A stretch of DNA of 64,000 bases from positions 32,014,203 through 32,078,202 of the forward strand of contig NC_092629.1 of NCBI RefSeq assembly GCF_039555335.1. Direction: 5' to 3'. The notes under the pieces are model-generated. The model saw only the letters and a list, made by a program, of their open reading frames with translations, was not told the origin of the DNA and ran no database searches. The stretch comes from Amphiura filiformis. Its lineage: Eukaryota; Echinodermata; Ophiuroidea; Amphilepidida; Amphiuridae. Made by a program: the position numbers and the translations under genes. Of this stretch, positions 1 to 12,100 are shown piece after piece. How positions within the stretch are numbered: position 1 is the first letter of the stretch; the number at the start of each line of letters is the position of its first letter.

Positions 1-278
1 GAAATCTTCACATGCATGAATATTTTTAGAATTTTGTGAGTGACATGGTTTTACAAAATGTTCACACTCTTTTTCCAAATAGTGTAGAATTTTGCAAAAT
101 GACATGCCACCATTTTTTTTTCAAATCATGATAATATTGTACTTTACAGTTCCCTTTTATCATTACAAGTTTATTGTTTAACTTTTAAAATAAACAACCT
201 TATATTAATATTTCTGATTTACAAGGAATAAATTTAGATGTAAAAATTGCACCTTTACTAACACTGTTTATATCCAGA

Positions 279-546
279 GAAGATATCTTACCCTTCCCAG
301 AATCCTTTGCAACATGATACATCCCCTCATTCCATCAAATGACATTCCCCTTACTTTGTACAGGTTCCCTTTGTTTCATTTTGAGAATCTGGCTAAACAT
401 AGGTCGACTCGTTAGTCAAGAAATAAACATATTTTGCAAGATCTGGATGTGCTCTGTTCATTTACTGTCGACCCATGTTGCAGAACAAATTAGCCACAGA
501 AAATTGAAATGGAAGAAATGCATTGTGGGAAGTGTAAGATATCTTA
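279..546. mobile_element. MITE family C copy 1
   Basis: Family C has ends AGATATCTTACCCTTCCCA and GGGAAGTGTAAGATATCT, and an internal CAAGAAATAAACATATTTTG. Length is about 268 bp. The open frame at 339-680 is chance sequence across the element. Confidence 0.8.
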
Positions 547-1108
547 TTTGGTTCATACCAAAGTATTCTAGTACACTTAGTTTATATACACCACTAAACA
601 TTGATACAAAATATTTTAATATTCACAAAGGTATGTACAACAAATGTCAATGCAAAATGACAAAAACCCAAAGAGATTGATCCCAGTATGTCACTCATGT
701 ACAGATTTACTTTGCAATGCACGGTGGTATGCCAGGGGGAGCCGGTGGTCAATTTCCTCCGGACAATTCAAAGAAAAAAAGAAAAAGAAATATTTTTTGT
801 TTCTTAGTACTGTATAAATATGCACACATTACGTAAATACCTTGATTTGGGTATAAAATAGTGTAAAATTGTAAATTGTCACTCGCATCACATTAAATGA
901 ACCCAATGTGTATCAACTTTCACTTCAAATAGTACAATTTACAATTTTTTGTGCACTGCATATCCAGATATCCTGGTAAAATTGGGCTGAACTAATGCTC
1001 ACTTTTTCCCTTTGCTGACCCATCTACAAAAAGTCCAGGCATGCCACTGGCCATGCATATGACAAATCTGGATTATAAGAATGCAGTTTGTGTTTTGTGA
1101 GGACAGTG

Positions 1109-1646
1109 TATAGACGAATCCAAATACACGCATTCCTACACCTGACTAGCAGCCTTTAGTTGGGTCCCCGTCGGCTGCAATGCATCCAAAATGTGAAATG
1201 ATTAGGCCTTGGCGGAAATTTTAAACTGCATTCCATCACCCGTTTTACACCTTCGCGAAAACACAGGTAGACAAAGGAATGATTTAAGTTTACAACACAA
1301 TACAGTTCCAACAGTTGTGCAAATAAAAGCCGCCTTACACCTAGATAAGGTCGAGGAGGGCTAATAGAATAATACAATAGAGATAATTCTGCAGGTAATC
1401 CCGTCGCATCTATTCATAGATGTACAAATGGATGAACAAAAGGACTATGTTTCAATAGATGCGACAGGATTACCTCTATTGTATATATTATTCTATTAAC
1501 CCTCCTCGTCTTTGCATCTTATCTGGGTGTTAGGCGGCTTTTATTTGCACAATCTGGCGCTCAAAACCCCAGGTTGGTGCTAGCGGGAAACCAAAGATGG
1601 CCGACCAAATCCTGAACATGACTTGGCTCGTTGGATTCGTCTATAG
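1109..1646. mobile_element. MITE family D copy 1
   Basis: Ends TATAGACGAATCCAA and TTGGATTCGTCTATA are inverted repeats with TA borders. The interior carries a second inverted pair (GCAAATAAAAGCCGCC / GGCGGCTTTTATTTGC). Confidence 0.8.
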
Positions 1647-1836
1647 TGCTGATAACATGCACACACATACATCACATGTGAACGCCCTACCTAATGGAGA
1701 TCACACACTTATGGAGTAAAATTTAGGCATTCTTAAACTGGTGATCATTTTAGGTAATCATACACCTTGAAAGACAAGACTTGAAAACATTTATGATAAT
1801 AATAATAAAACCTAATACCTAAGCAGGGTTCATATT

Positions 1837-2262
1837 GGGCTATTCCAGTTGAAATCCATACATTACCTTAATTTTCCACACAGGGAGTGTGAATTTCAAA
1901 TGGAGTCTCACATTTAGGGTCGTCTGCTACAAAATGGGCTATTCCTATTGAAATCCATACACCCCCTATAGAAGACATGACCTTAATTTTCCACACAGGG
2001 AGTGTGAATTTCAAATGGAGTCTCACATTTAGGGTCGTCTGCTCCAAAATGGGCTATTCCTGTTGAAATTCATACACCTCCATTAGAAGACATGATTTTA
2101 ATCTTCCACCACAGATTCTAGAATCTGTGCTTCCACACAGGAAGTGTATATTTCAAAAGGGGTTACCTGATTGGGTGACTCCATTTGAAATCTACACCCC
2201 CTGTGTGGGAGGTTAAGGTCATGTCTTCCATAGGGGGTGTATGGTTTCAACTGGAATAGTCC
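1837..2262. mobile_element. Foldback family A copy with a triplicated left arm
   Basis: Family A is a palindromic element of about 180 bp starting GGGCTATTCCAGTTGAAATC and ending with its reverse complement; both arms carry TGGAAGACATGACCTTAAT. Here the left arm appears three times (1837, 1936, 2051) before a single right arm. Confidence 0.85.
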
Positions 2263-2471
2263 AATGCATAGAAGTGTAACCACTAACAAAAAGTGCATGA
2301 ATACTGTGTTGAGATAAAATATATTAAAAAGTTACTTTATAGGGGCTCTTGAGAGATTTTGTAAAAAAAAATCAAATGAGGAAACATTGCCATGTTTCTA
2401 TGTTGAATACTCAGAGAGCCTACAGCACTCTCATTTAGAGAAAAAATCTGTAATACTGAAAATAAGAGACT

Positions 2472-2730
2472 TATGTGCCCATCTACCACAAACTGGTCGT
2501 AAAGTCGGCATTTTCCATTTTGAGATACAATCAAAAACAGTATATGGATTTCTATGTAAAATATATTAGGAATTTGACCTTTGATGAACCATAACTTCAC
2601 TTCCGGATGTCTGATGAAGCTGGTTGAGGTGTCATTTTAAAGCTGAAAGTACATTCTTTCAAAATCTGCAATAAACAGAAAATGGTCTAGAGCCACTTTA
2701 CTACCACTTTGTGGTGGATGGTCACATATT
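2472..2730. mobile_element. MITE family J copy 1
   Basis: Ends ATGTGCCCATCTACCACAAA and TTTGTGGTGGATGGTCACAT are inverted. The body includes GAACCATAACTTCACTTCC. Confidence 0.75.
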
Positions 2731-4277
2731 GTGAGCATTGTGTTGAGCTTATCTACAATTGAACTGTGTTTGGAATAAAGTTCTGGATCAGGAACTTTAT
2801 TACAAAATCATATTTTTTTTTACACAAAGAACAGTGTAACTGTTTCACATGCTGATTTAGTATATATGGACAAACATTGTATAAATTTAATAAACTGGAA
2901 TTTGACCAAAATTGGTGCAATTCTTGTGAAATCTCACAATGTCCCTTTAAAAAAGATTATCGTAAATAATTTGGCCTCAACGACTATCAAAGGCCCCCTT
3001 CATTCATAAAGCTTATATTCTCAGTTCTATTATTAATACTAATCATGAATTGATTGAATGAACTTTCCTCCCCCACATAGCAAGTACAGGCCTGGAAAAA
3101 AATGTTCATTTCCCAGGAATGTAGACAAATTTTCCTCCAACATATCAGGATTACCCACCATTTCTTATGTACTTTGTTATCCAAAAAAAGAGCATAATTT
3201 CCCTCCAGATTACCAAATTTCCCACGAATGAGATTCCATAATTCCCCATTTTTCCAGGCCTCATCAAGTACTTTGAAGAAAAACAAATAACAATGCTATT
3301 ATGTAATACCATGTATTTCCAGGCACTTCGATGCAGAGAAAACTTATTTGTTACATTTTCCGGCAAACTTATTGAATTCAACTTACACTCACATACAATA
3401 GTGTGTTAATCACACCGAGTCACTGTTTATGCTGTATATGAGACTTGATTGTATATTGCATTCAGCAGTTGCCCCCCCCCCCCACTGCGTCATCATCCCT
3501 ATATCTTCGTGTCAAAAATTGCCGTGATAGTATAGTAGAATCCTCTCCTTTTTCAAAAGCTACGCATGGCGATTTTGTTCGAGATAGGCCGAGCGACTCA
3601 GGCTAAGCATACCATTTACATGATATGAGATACCATAGCCCTGCCATAGAGCCTGCAGCTTAGTTTCTATTCTACGACTTGCGCATGATCAGTACCACAT
3701 AATGGTGTTACTATTATAGAAAATTCAATTTGTTTTCAGGTAAAGGCACAGGTTTTGTTTCCAGTACACTAACTCGAAAAGCAATACACTAATTAGCGGG
3801 GCCTTGCTGTTTGCTGTGGATATCTTTAACTGCATTTTATAAGTAAAAAATTTGAAATCCAAAGTAAAAATCGTGATATTTTCAACTGTTTGAGAAATGA
3901 ATTATAAAAAGGAACCTGTGTAAAACCCAGGTGCTGTATCTATAATACAATGTACATTTATCGACTTTCTTTATCTGCGTCAATAACAGAATATCGATTC
4001 AATCGAATTGAATACATGTCTCCATTTTGAGTTTGTACTACACCTCTGAGCGACAAAGCGATCGATTCTAGCCAATTAGATACGGTAGGCCTCCTTTTCT
4101 TGCGTTCGGCGAAATACCAATCGCCCGTCGCCACCAACGGAGTATTAAGTTTATATTTATAACACTGGCTGTTGACACTGTGCCCCCTACTTAATGTACT
4201 CAACCTTATTAGCACCCAGGCCACTTATCGACACTGTTGTGGCAAAACATTCAAATCCAATAGCTGCTAGATGTTAA
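2731..4277. other. No gene recognised
   Basis: AT-rich sequence with a C run near 3472. Short frames at 2987-3381 and 3958-4224 lack any recognisable domain or splice context. Confidence 0.6.
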
Positions 4278-4796
4278 TGTAAAATATAATAAACATCTCA
4301 AAAAAGTAACTAACCCCCTTAAATAATGGCCATTATTCAAAAAGCGGGCTATTGTATTACAAATCTGTAAAATGCGTTGGAAGCAGAATTTATTTCTGCG
4401 CATTTTGACACCTCATTTGATACGATAGCCCAGAAAACAATAAAACACCGGTCAATTTAATGTAGTGAGGTCCAGATTTGAAAGTTGCACTTACATACAA
4501 ATTTTTGCAATACAAAAACACTCAGATATCATTACACATATTTCCATCCATTACAGTGAATGCAAAATCAATAGAATTTACTGCAACTTTAAAATCTTGG
4601 GCTACATTGATTTAAATGTACGCTGTGACGTCAATATTTGGTCAATTGCTACAAATGAGATCTCAAAATGTGCAGAAATAAATTCTGCTTCCAACGCATT
4701 TTACAGATTTGTAATACAATCACCCGTTTTTGAATAATGGTCATTATTTATAGGGGGTTAGTTACTTTTTTTGAGATGTTTATATTATATTTTACA
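4278..4796. mobile_element. Foldback with about 120-bp arms
   Basis: Arms include ACATCTCAAAAAAGTAACTA and TAGTTACTTTTTTTGAGATGT, then GTAAAATGCGTTGGAAGCAG / CTGCTTCCAACGCATTTTAC. No coding sequence. Confidence 0.8.
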
Positions 4797-5521
4797 TATT
4801 TAACACATAGCAGCTATTGGAGTTACAAGGTTTTGCCATAGCGATGTTATGCTGCTTTCATACTGCATGCCGTTTGCTGCTGAGCAGCGTGACGCTTTAT
4901 TGTGTCGCTTGCATTTTTCTGATATCAGAAGGACATTCCTCTATTCAGAATGTAATTCGATAGGTCTGATGTATTCTCAGCTCCCACAACAGCATGTTAA
5001 CAAAATCTCAAACAATCGATCTTACAGAAACCCTACCCAAAAGCTACAAAAGCCTACATCTGTTCAAGTATCAAAAAGTTTCAAAAGCATACAGCTGCAC
5101 ACGCATCCCACATGATCCGATTGCATCATCATGCAAACACACATATAAGTACGGAAAACTGGCCAAGGTACACCCCCATGGCATGCTATCCCCGGTTATT
5201 TGTCTAGCATCGGAGGGGTCTGTGGCTCAAAACCACACCCAAGAAAACAACTTTTCTCTTCATCTTCTTCCTTCCACTTTGCCAAAAATCCTCCAATAAG
5301 TTGAAGTTAACAGATTATAACTTGTAAAGTTCACAGTGGTGGGCACTAATTAGGTTGAATACACTGCAATTGCATGTATGCCACCTATGACATCATCAAG
5401 AAAAGTTGTTGATCCCCTAGCTACACTGATTACACACAACTGTAACGATTGTATACAGCTTTACTACGTGACTTGTATATATGATGTCACGGATGGTGCA
5501 AGGCTTGATTGCCGAATATAG

Positions 5522-6062
5522 TAAAGATCTCACAAAAAGTAACTCAGCCGTTATAAATACAGTACATTTTAACATATCATTTATTACAACTGACAGAGAA
5601 TTGTGAAGGTGACAAGTTCACGTTTTCATGAATTGTATTGACTTAACCCCATGAGAACAACCTGCTGATTGGCCAAAAAGAAGTTTTCATTATCATTTGG
5701 CCCAATCAGCAACATTGTTAGAATAATTTCACCACACAAAAAATTGGGGTGAATTATTTGCAAAGCTCCATTCTGATTGGTGATTACAGTGAAGATATTA
5801 TGTAATTGACCAATCAGAGGCAATGTTAGATCGGCAGGTAGTGCTCAGTGCTTGTGTTTAATATGCAATACGCAGATTTACTGTATCACCCAAAAGGCTG
5901 ATATAAATAATAATGAATGATATTGCGTGAACAGGGTATCAAAATACGCATCAATAAACTGCATTTCTGTCTATGTTAAAATGTTGTAAGTATGATTAAT
6001 AATTCTAATTTATGAAGCAATAAACATATTTATGAATGAGTTACTTTTTATGAGGTCTTTAC
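5522..6062. mobile_element. Foldback holding a family G relative
   Basis: Inverted ends AAAGATCTCACAAAAAGTAA and TTACTTTTTATGAGGTCTTT enclose a family G-like segment starting TTAACCCCATGAGAAC at 5643. Confidence 0.7.
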
Positions 6063-6174
6063 ATTTAGTAATTTAGTGATAAAGTTATACAGGAATGGCT
6101 TGTGTTCACTGTTACACAATAATGAATGACAGTTATAAACACACTTTTACAAGATCAAATATATATATAGAAAA

Positions 6175-8505
6175 AATATTTAGTTTTGTTATATCAGAAA
6201 ACCGAGTTTGTCACACGCAATTTCAAAGATATTGATCTCAAATCCTTCCATGATGATCTTATCTCTGACTTTGATTCTCAAAGTGACACTGTCAATGATC
6301 TTGTTGAACTCTACAATAACACCATAAAGAACACTCTTGATAAGCATGCTCCTACCACTGTCCGATCTCGTACCAATAGACCACATCAGCCTTGGTACAA
6401 TACTGACATCCATGTTGCCCGCCGCCTCCGCCGCAAATATGAGCGTAAATGGAGGACAACCGGCCTTGAAATTCACCGTCAGATCTACATTGACCAAAGA
6501 AAGCTGGTTAATGAAATGATAGACAAAGCCAAAAAGGAGCATTACAGATCTGAATTTGAACAAGCGGACTCTAAGACAATGTTCAAGAAAGTAAATTCCC
6601 TCCTCGGTAAAGGCACAAAAATACTGCCTGCACATGAATCTGCACAAGATCTCAGTAATGACTTTGCCACCTTCTTTACTGATAAAGTCAACATAATCTA
6701 CCAAGGCATTGAAAAAGAACTTGAGAATGCCAATGTTGCTAGTGATGTAGCTCCATCCTCACCTGTTGATTGTAGTTTTCATGAATTCAACCCAGTGAGT
6801 GAAGAAGAAATCTTAGCTCATATCAACAAAGCACCATCAAAACTTGTCTTCTGGACCCGTTGCCAACATGGTTCATAAAACAAAACCCATCAATGTTTGT
6901 TCCAATGATCACCGAGGTTGTCAATACATCTCTCAGCTCTGGAGTGTTCCCATCCTCATTGAAGCACGCTGTTGTTGCTCCTATTATCAAAAAACAATCG
7001 CTGGACCCCAACGAGTTAAGAAACTATCGCCCAGTATCAAACATACCATTTGTGTCGAAAGTCATCGAAAAACATGCTGTCAATAACATCAATGATTACA
7101 TGACCAGAGAAAATCTACGTGAACCCTTACAGTCGGACTTACAGGACTTCACACAGTACTGAGTCAGCCCTGCTGAAAGTTAAAGACGACATCATGCAGC
7201 ATGTTTCTCAGCGCAGAGGTGTATTCCTAGTCCTTTTGGACTTAAGCGCAGCGTTTGACACTGTGAGCCACTCAATCTTGCTTGATCGCCTTCATCATGA
7301 CATCGGTGTAACAGGGACTGCGCTGGAATGGTATAAATCTTACCTGTCGGAGAGAACATCATGTGTTTGTATTGATGGGGTGTTCTCCAACTCTCATGTT
7401 CTGAAGTATGGCCTACCTCAGGGGTCGATCGTGGGCCCACAGTCATTCACCATCTACTCTGTTCCCATTGGTCGCATAGTACGGCAGCACAGACTGCAAT
7501 TCCATATGTATGCTGATGATATACAACTGTATTTGCCATTCAATCCATGTGACCCACAATCCATCACAACCGCTCTCGCAGCTCTCTTCGTGCATTTTTG
7601 ACATTAAGTCATGGATGACGAAGAACATGCTCAAGCTTAATGAAGAGAAGACAGAGTTTTTCGTTGCTGTTCCTGAACATCTCAAGTGCAAGATGCCTCC
7701 TGTATCCTTGCAAGTTTGTGGTAAGACAATAACACCTTCTGAGAATGTCCGTAATCTGGGGTTGTCTTTGACACTTCAATGACAATGTCTTCTCATATCA
7801 CAAGTCTCTGCACCAGTCTCCACTATCAACTCAGAAATATATCGCGCATGCGCAAATATCTTGACTTTGATTCTTGTCACTCTGTCATCCGGGCTCTAGT
7901 TCTGACAAGACTCGATTATGGTAATGCTTTATTGCTTGGTTCCAACAAACGGACATCAAACGGCTCCAACGCATACAAAACTGGTCTGCGAAGTTAATTT
8001 GTGGTGCGCTGAAATTTGACCATGCCACGCCGTGCTTACAACAACTGCACTGGTTACCTGTCAAAGACCGTATAACATTTAAGATCATTGTACTCGTCTA
8101 TAAGTGCCTCCATGGAGCTGCGCCCGACTATTTAGCTTCTTGTCTGACTATGTACCAGCCGCTACGGGCTAGTCTTCGTTCAGCTTCTGACATCACCCGG
8201 CTATCCGAACGCACTCCTACTAAAACACTCATATCTGCTCATAACCGGACTTTTACATATATCGCTCCGCACATCTGGAACAACTTACCAGCTGAAATCA
8301 GAAACTGTGACACACTCTCCAAGTTCAAAAATGTCTGAAAACACACTTGTATCCAAATGATGAATAATGTTTTTTGCTTGTATTGTATAATTTATATTTG
8401 CCATTTTCTCTTATTGCCGTTTTTCACTGGTTCATACTGCGCTTTGATCTTGATGTAACAGCGCTATATCAAATGTACTTTTGTATGTATGTATGTATGT
8501 ATGTC
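6175..8505 (+). mobile_element. Degraded L2/CR1-type LINE, 5' truncated
   Basis: Coding remnants run in order through several frames. First comes the linker region between endonuclease and RT (FKDIDLKSFHDDLISDF, HQPWYNTDIHVARRLRRKYE). RT motifs follow: ELRNYRPVSNIPFVSKV, LLDLSAAFDTVSH, LKYGLPQGSIVGP and the catalytic YADDIQLY. The C-terminal part ends near 8337. The endonuclease domain is missing. The 3' end has GCGCTATATCAAATG and a (TATG)n tail, as in the L2/CR1 group. Frame changes near 6850, 7110, 7590 and 7780 show that it is dead. Confidence 0.9.
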
Positions 8506-9103
8506 TGGTTTGTTCAATGGGACATTCCATTTGAAATCCACACCACCACTGAGAAAAAACTGTGGAATTACGACCAAATTTCAGCTTGAGTAGTTCCAGC
8601 TTCAACCATTTTCATCCATAAATGTTGGGAAGGGTGACAAAGGTTTTGGAATTCCAAATAACATTTTCTAATTTGAGGCAAAAGCGTATAAATCCAAACA
8701 GATTATACACAATTCACTACTCGAGTTTATCATAAAATAGGCAAAATTTGCTGCTGTAATCCCTGTCACAAGTAAAGTAGGACTGTTTTAAACTGCTACA
8801 CTATAGTCTATTCAGTATAAGATGGCATATGACCCTGTTCTTGTTCTAGTCAAATAATAGTTGTGGCAACATTCACTAAGCTACCACACATTTTCCAAAA
8901 GTTTTGTATACCATTTGAACTTTGTCGCCCCTAAGGACCCTGTGTACTTTCTAAAGGTCATGTGTCATCTTATAGTGAACAGACTATAACCAGCTCCCCC
9001 TGCAACTGCAATTGAGATGGCAGTGTCATCTTCAACAGGGAGTGTGTATTTTGAATGGAATACCCCATTATTTCTTGCAGCACTAGTGGTCGCTGTACAG
9101 AAA

Positions 9104-12100
9104 TCATCTTCGTCTTGTTCCTCCAAACCCTGTTACAAGAAAAAATGATAGAAAACAGGTTTTAAAATATCTTAAACATTACATGTTAGAAAAACAAAGT
9201 ACTCACATGGTCCATTTATCCAATTCCAAATACACCATGTGGAGAGTGGTAGTGGATTTTAATCTACAGAACTAGATGTTGCCAATTAATTTTAGATTTT
9301 TTTTCTTTTCCCAACTTAACACCCAAAATAGAAGATGCAAGACAGCAATGTAACCACTATTCTTTAGTTCACGTCAATGCTTTTTACAAACTCTGTACAT
9401 TCTGCTATGCATGACTAACCCTAACACTGACCCAGGTTTTTTGCTATCGGAAGTCACAGAAGATCCGAAAAAGTCAACAAGAAGAAGAAATTTTGACTTG
9501 GCACCCCCGGGATTCGAACCTTTGACCCCCCGCATGCCAAGCACACGATCGCGGACCGGGAGCTACACGGCTAATTGCTGCCCGGCCCTTAATTCCGTGA
9601 GCATTTGACACTTGGGGTGATTGCGTCATCGCAGACCCTGGGATGCATGCATGCGCAGAATGTTTCGTCGTGGTATTTTGTGGTTTTTTTCTGGTGTAAG
9701 GGTTAACATAGGCTCTAATCTGGAAAAATACATCTTAACTAACCCTAACACTGACCCAGGTTTTTTGCTATCGGAAGTCACAGAAGATCCGAAAAAGTCA
9801 ACAAGAAGAAGAAATTTTGACTTGGCACCCCGGGATTTGAACCTTTGACCCCCCGCAATGCCAAGCACACGATCGCGGACCGGGAGCTACACGGCTAATT
9901 GCTGCCCGGCCCGCAATTCCGTGAGCATTTGACACTGGGATGCATGCATGCGCAGAATTTTTCGTCGTGGTATTTTGTGGTTTTTTCTGGTGTAAGGGTT
10001 AAGTTCATGTGCACAATTCGGTAATGAAACTACAGAAATATGTGCCTACTTCACTACCAAACTTGAATTGAACGAATTGAAAAGTTGCCAAATTCTCTCT
10101 TAACCATTTGTCTTTCTATGGGACAGGTCAAAAGTCACAGGGAAAATCTTCAAAAGTCATCCAATTGGGCTACCAAATCAAGGGATTTGGCAACTGGAGT
10201 GGCTTGACACAATAACCATGATGGGCACAATAGAATACTGATGAGAACTCTAGTTAAAGATTCCAATTATATTTTTATATTCGAAACCTACCTGATGCAG
10301 TCCGTGTTCCACTAGAGAACCCTCCTCCTCCACCCCCAAAGCTGGATCCTCCTCTACTGAACCCTCCAAATCCAGACCCACCCCAGCCTGAGTTGTAGCC
10401 ACTTCTGTGGCCATATCGTGGACGATTGTAGCCATAACCTCTGTTGTAGCCACCATATCTGCAAAAAAGAAAAAAATGCAAAAATTGTAATAATTGTACA
10501 ATTATTATACATATGCCCAAGGACCAGGAACACAAATGGCATGCCCAAAAGTGCTTCCCCACTCGCACGCACTAAAAGTCCCCAATTTGCAATAAATTCA
10601 AACCCATTGTTATGGTAATTAATCCTGTTACATCACTACTTCTATGGTGAATAGGCACATGATCATTGGACAATCCTTTACACTTTGACTTTTGACTTCT
10701 ACACCCTTATCTTTAGTCCAAAATTCCCCTCCATACTCCCACAACAGAAAAGATATCTTAGCCTTCCCACAATCCTTTGCAACATAATGCATCACCTCGC
10801 CACATCAAATGCCACTCATATTACTTTGTTTTCAGGTTGAGAATACAGTGGCTAAACATGGGCCAATAGTCAAGAAATAAACATATTTTGCCAGATCTGG
10901 TGTGCTCTTGGTACTTTTTTTTGCACTATTGACCCATGTTGCACAAGATAGCAAATCCGTACAGAAAACTGAAATGGAAGAATCCAAAGAAATGCACTGT
11001 GGGAAGTGTTAGATATCTTTGCTGCTCTTGCCCTACTATTACTCACCCTCTGTTATTTCCAAAGAGATATCCTAGAAGTCCCCCAGCAGCAGCTCCTGTC
11101 CAAAATCCACCTCCTCCTGCTCCAGCTCCTGTTGATCCCATTCCTGCTGTACTGCTCCCTGTTGTCCCTGAGCATCCCCCTGAATTACCTGGTGAATAAG
11201 GAGGAGGATTACCTCCTCCACCTCCCCCACCCATACGCCCCTGACCCCAACGGTTACCACTTTGGTCGTCCGGGTAGTCTGAAGTAAGCGGGTCAGTTAA
11301 GGAGGTTAACACAGAATACTATAGAACTTGAATAACATGTGCCCAGTGGAGGCAGAAGCATTATAAGCTATTATATTTTAGGGGGAATGAGGATATTTTG
11401 TGCCTACTTTAAATGGACATTTGCATATGAAGCACCACACAAAAAAATTTAATTTCAGACTATTTTAGCTCAAATTGAAGGTGCATTTTGGTATAAAAAT
11501 TATGATGGACTAGTGTGCGCAAAGTGCACAACAATGTACAATCTATTTTGGCCCAAAAGTTATTTTGGTTAAAAAACAAAAATGCACAGGGCAACTATTT
11601 CTTTACTTTATTGGGATTTTTAGGAGAGAACGCCCCTTTATGGAAAAAATCCTATTTTGCTTTACTTTCGAATCAGCTTTCTGCCAAAACTAGTTTACTA
11701 AGATAAAAATCTAAATATTGCATGTAAGTTGAAAAAAGGTTTGAAGGACTTGGTGCCACAGCAACAGTCATCACCAATAAAGGTCTCCAACTTTCTAATT
11801 TGACAATCACTTCACCATTGGACCCTGGTTTCCATGTGTGTGGTGGTTGTATACATGCTACTTGATGACAGAACATGTGTACCTCGGACTCCTGCAGGTT
11901 ATATAAGCCCATCACTGACTTACCCACGTCAGCTCAAAGTTGTGGGTTCGTATCCTTGCAGCATTAACATGTTGTGCACTTATGCAAGGCTCTTCACCCC
12001 TATTGCCTCTCCCCACCCCGGCCCCCATCTCAACACAAAGATTGACAACCATGAGAGTTACCAAATAGCGCGAAAAAGGAGTCATTTTTTTACCAGTAGC

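Noticed and set aside
339-680. 113-codon plus-strand frame
   Set aside because: It spans MITE family C and its flank, with no protein features.
6189-6704. 171-codon minus-strand frame
   Set aside because: It is the antisense shadow of the LINE coding region.
9415-10002. CRISPR-like or satellite array
   Set aside because: There are only two long copies with a tRNA head, in an animal intron.
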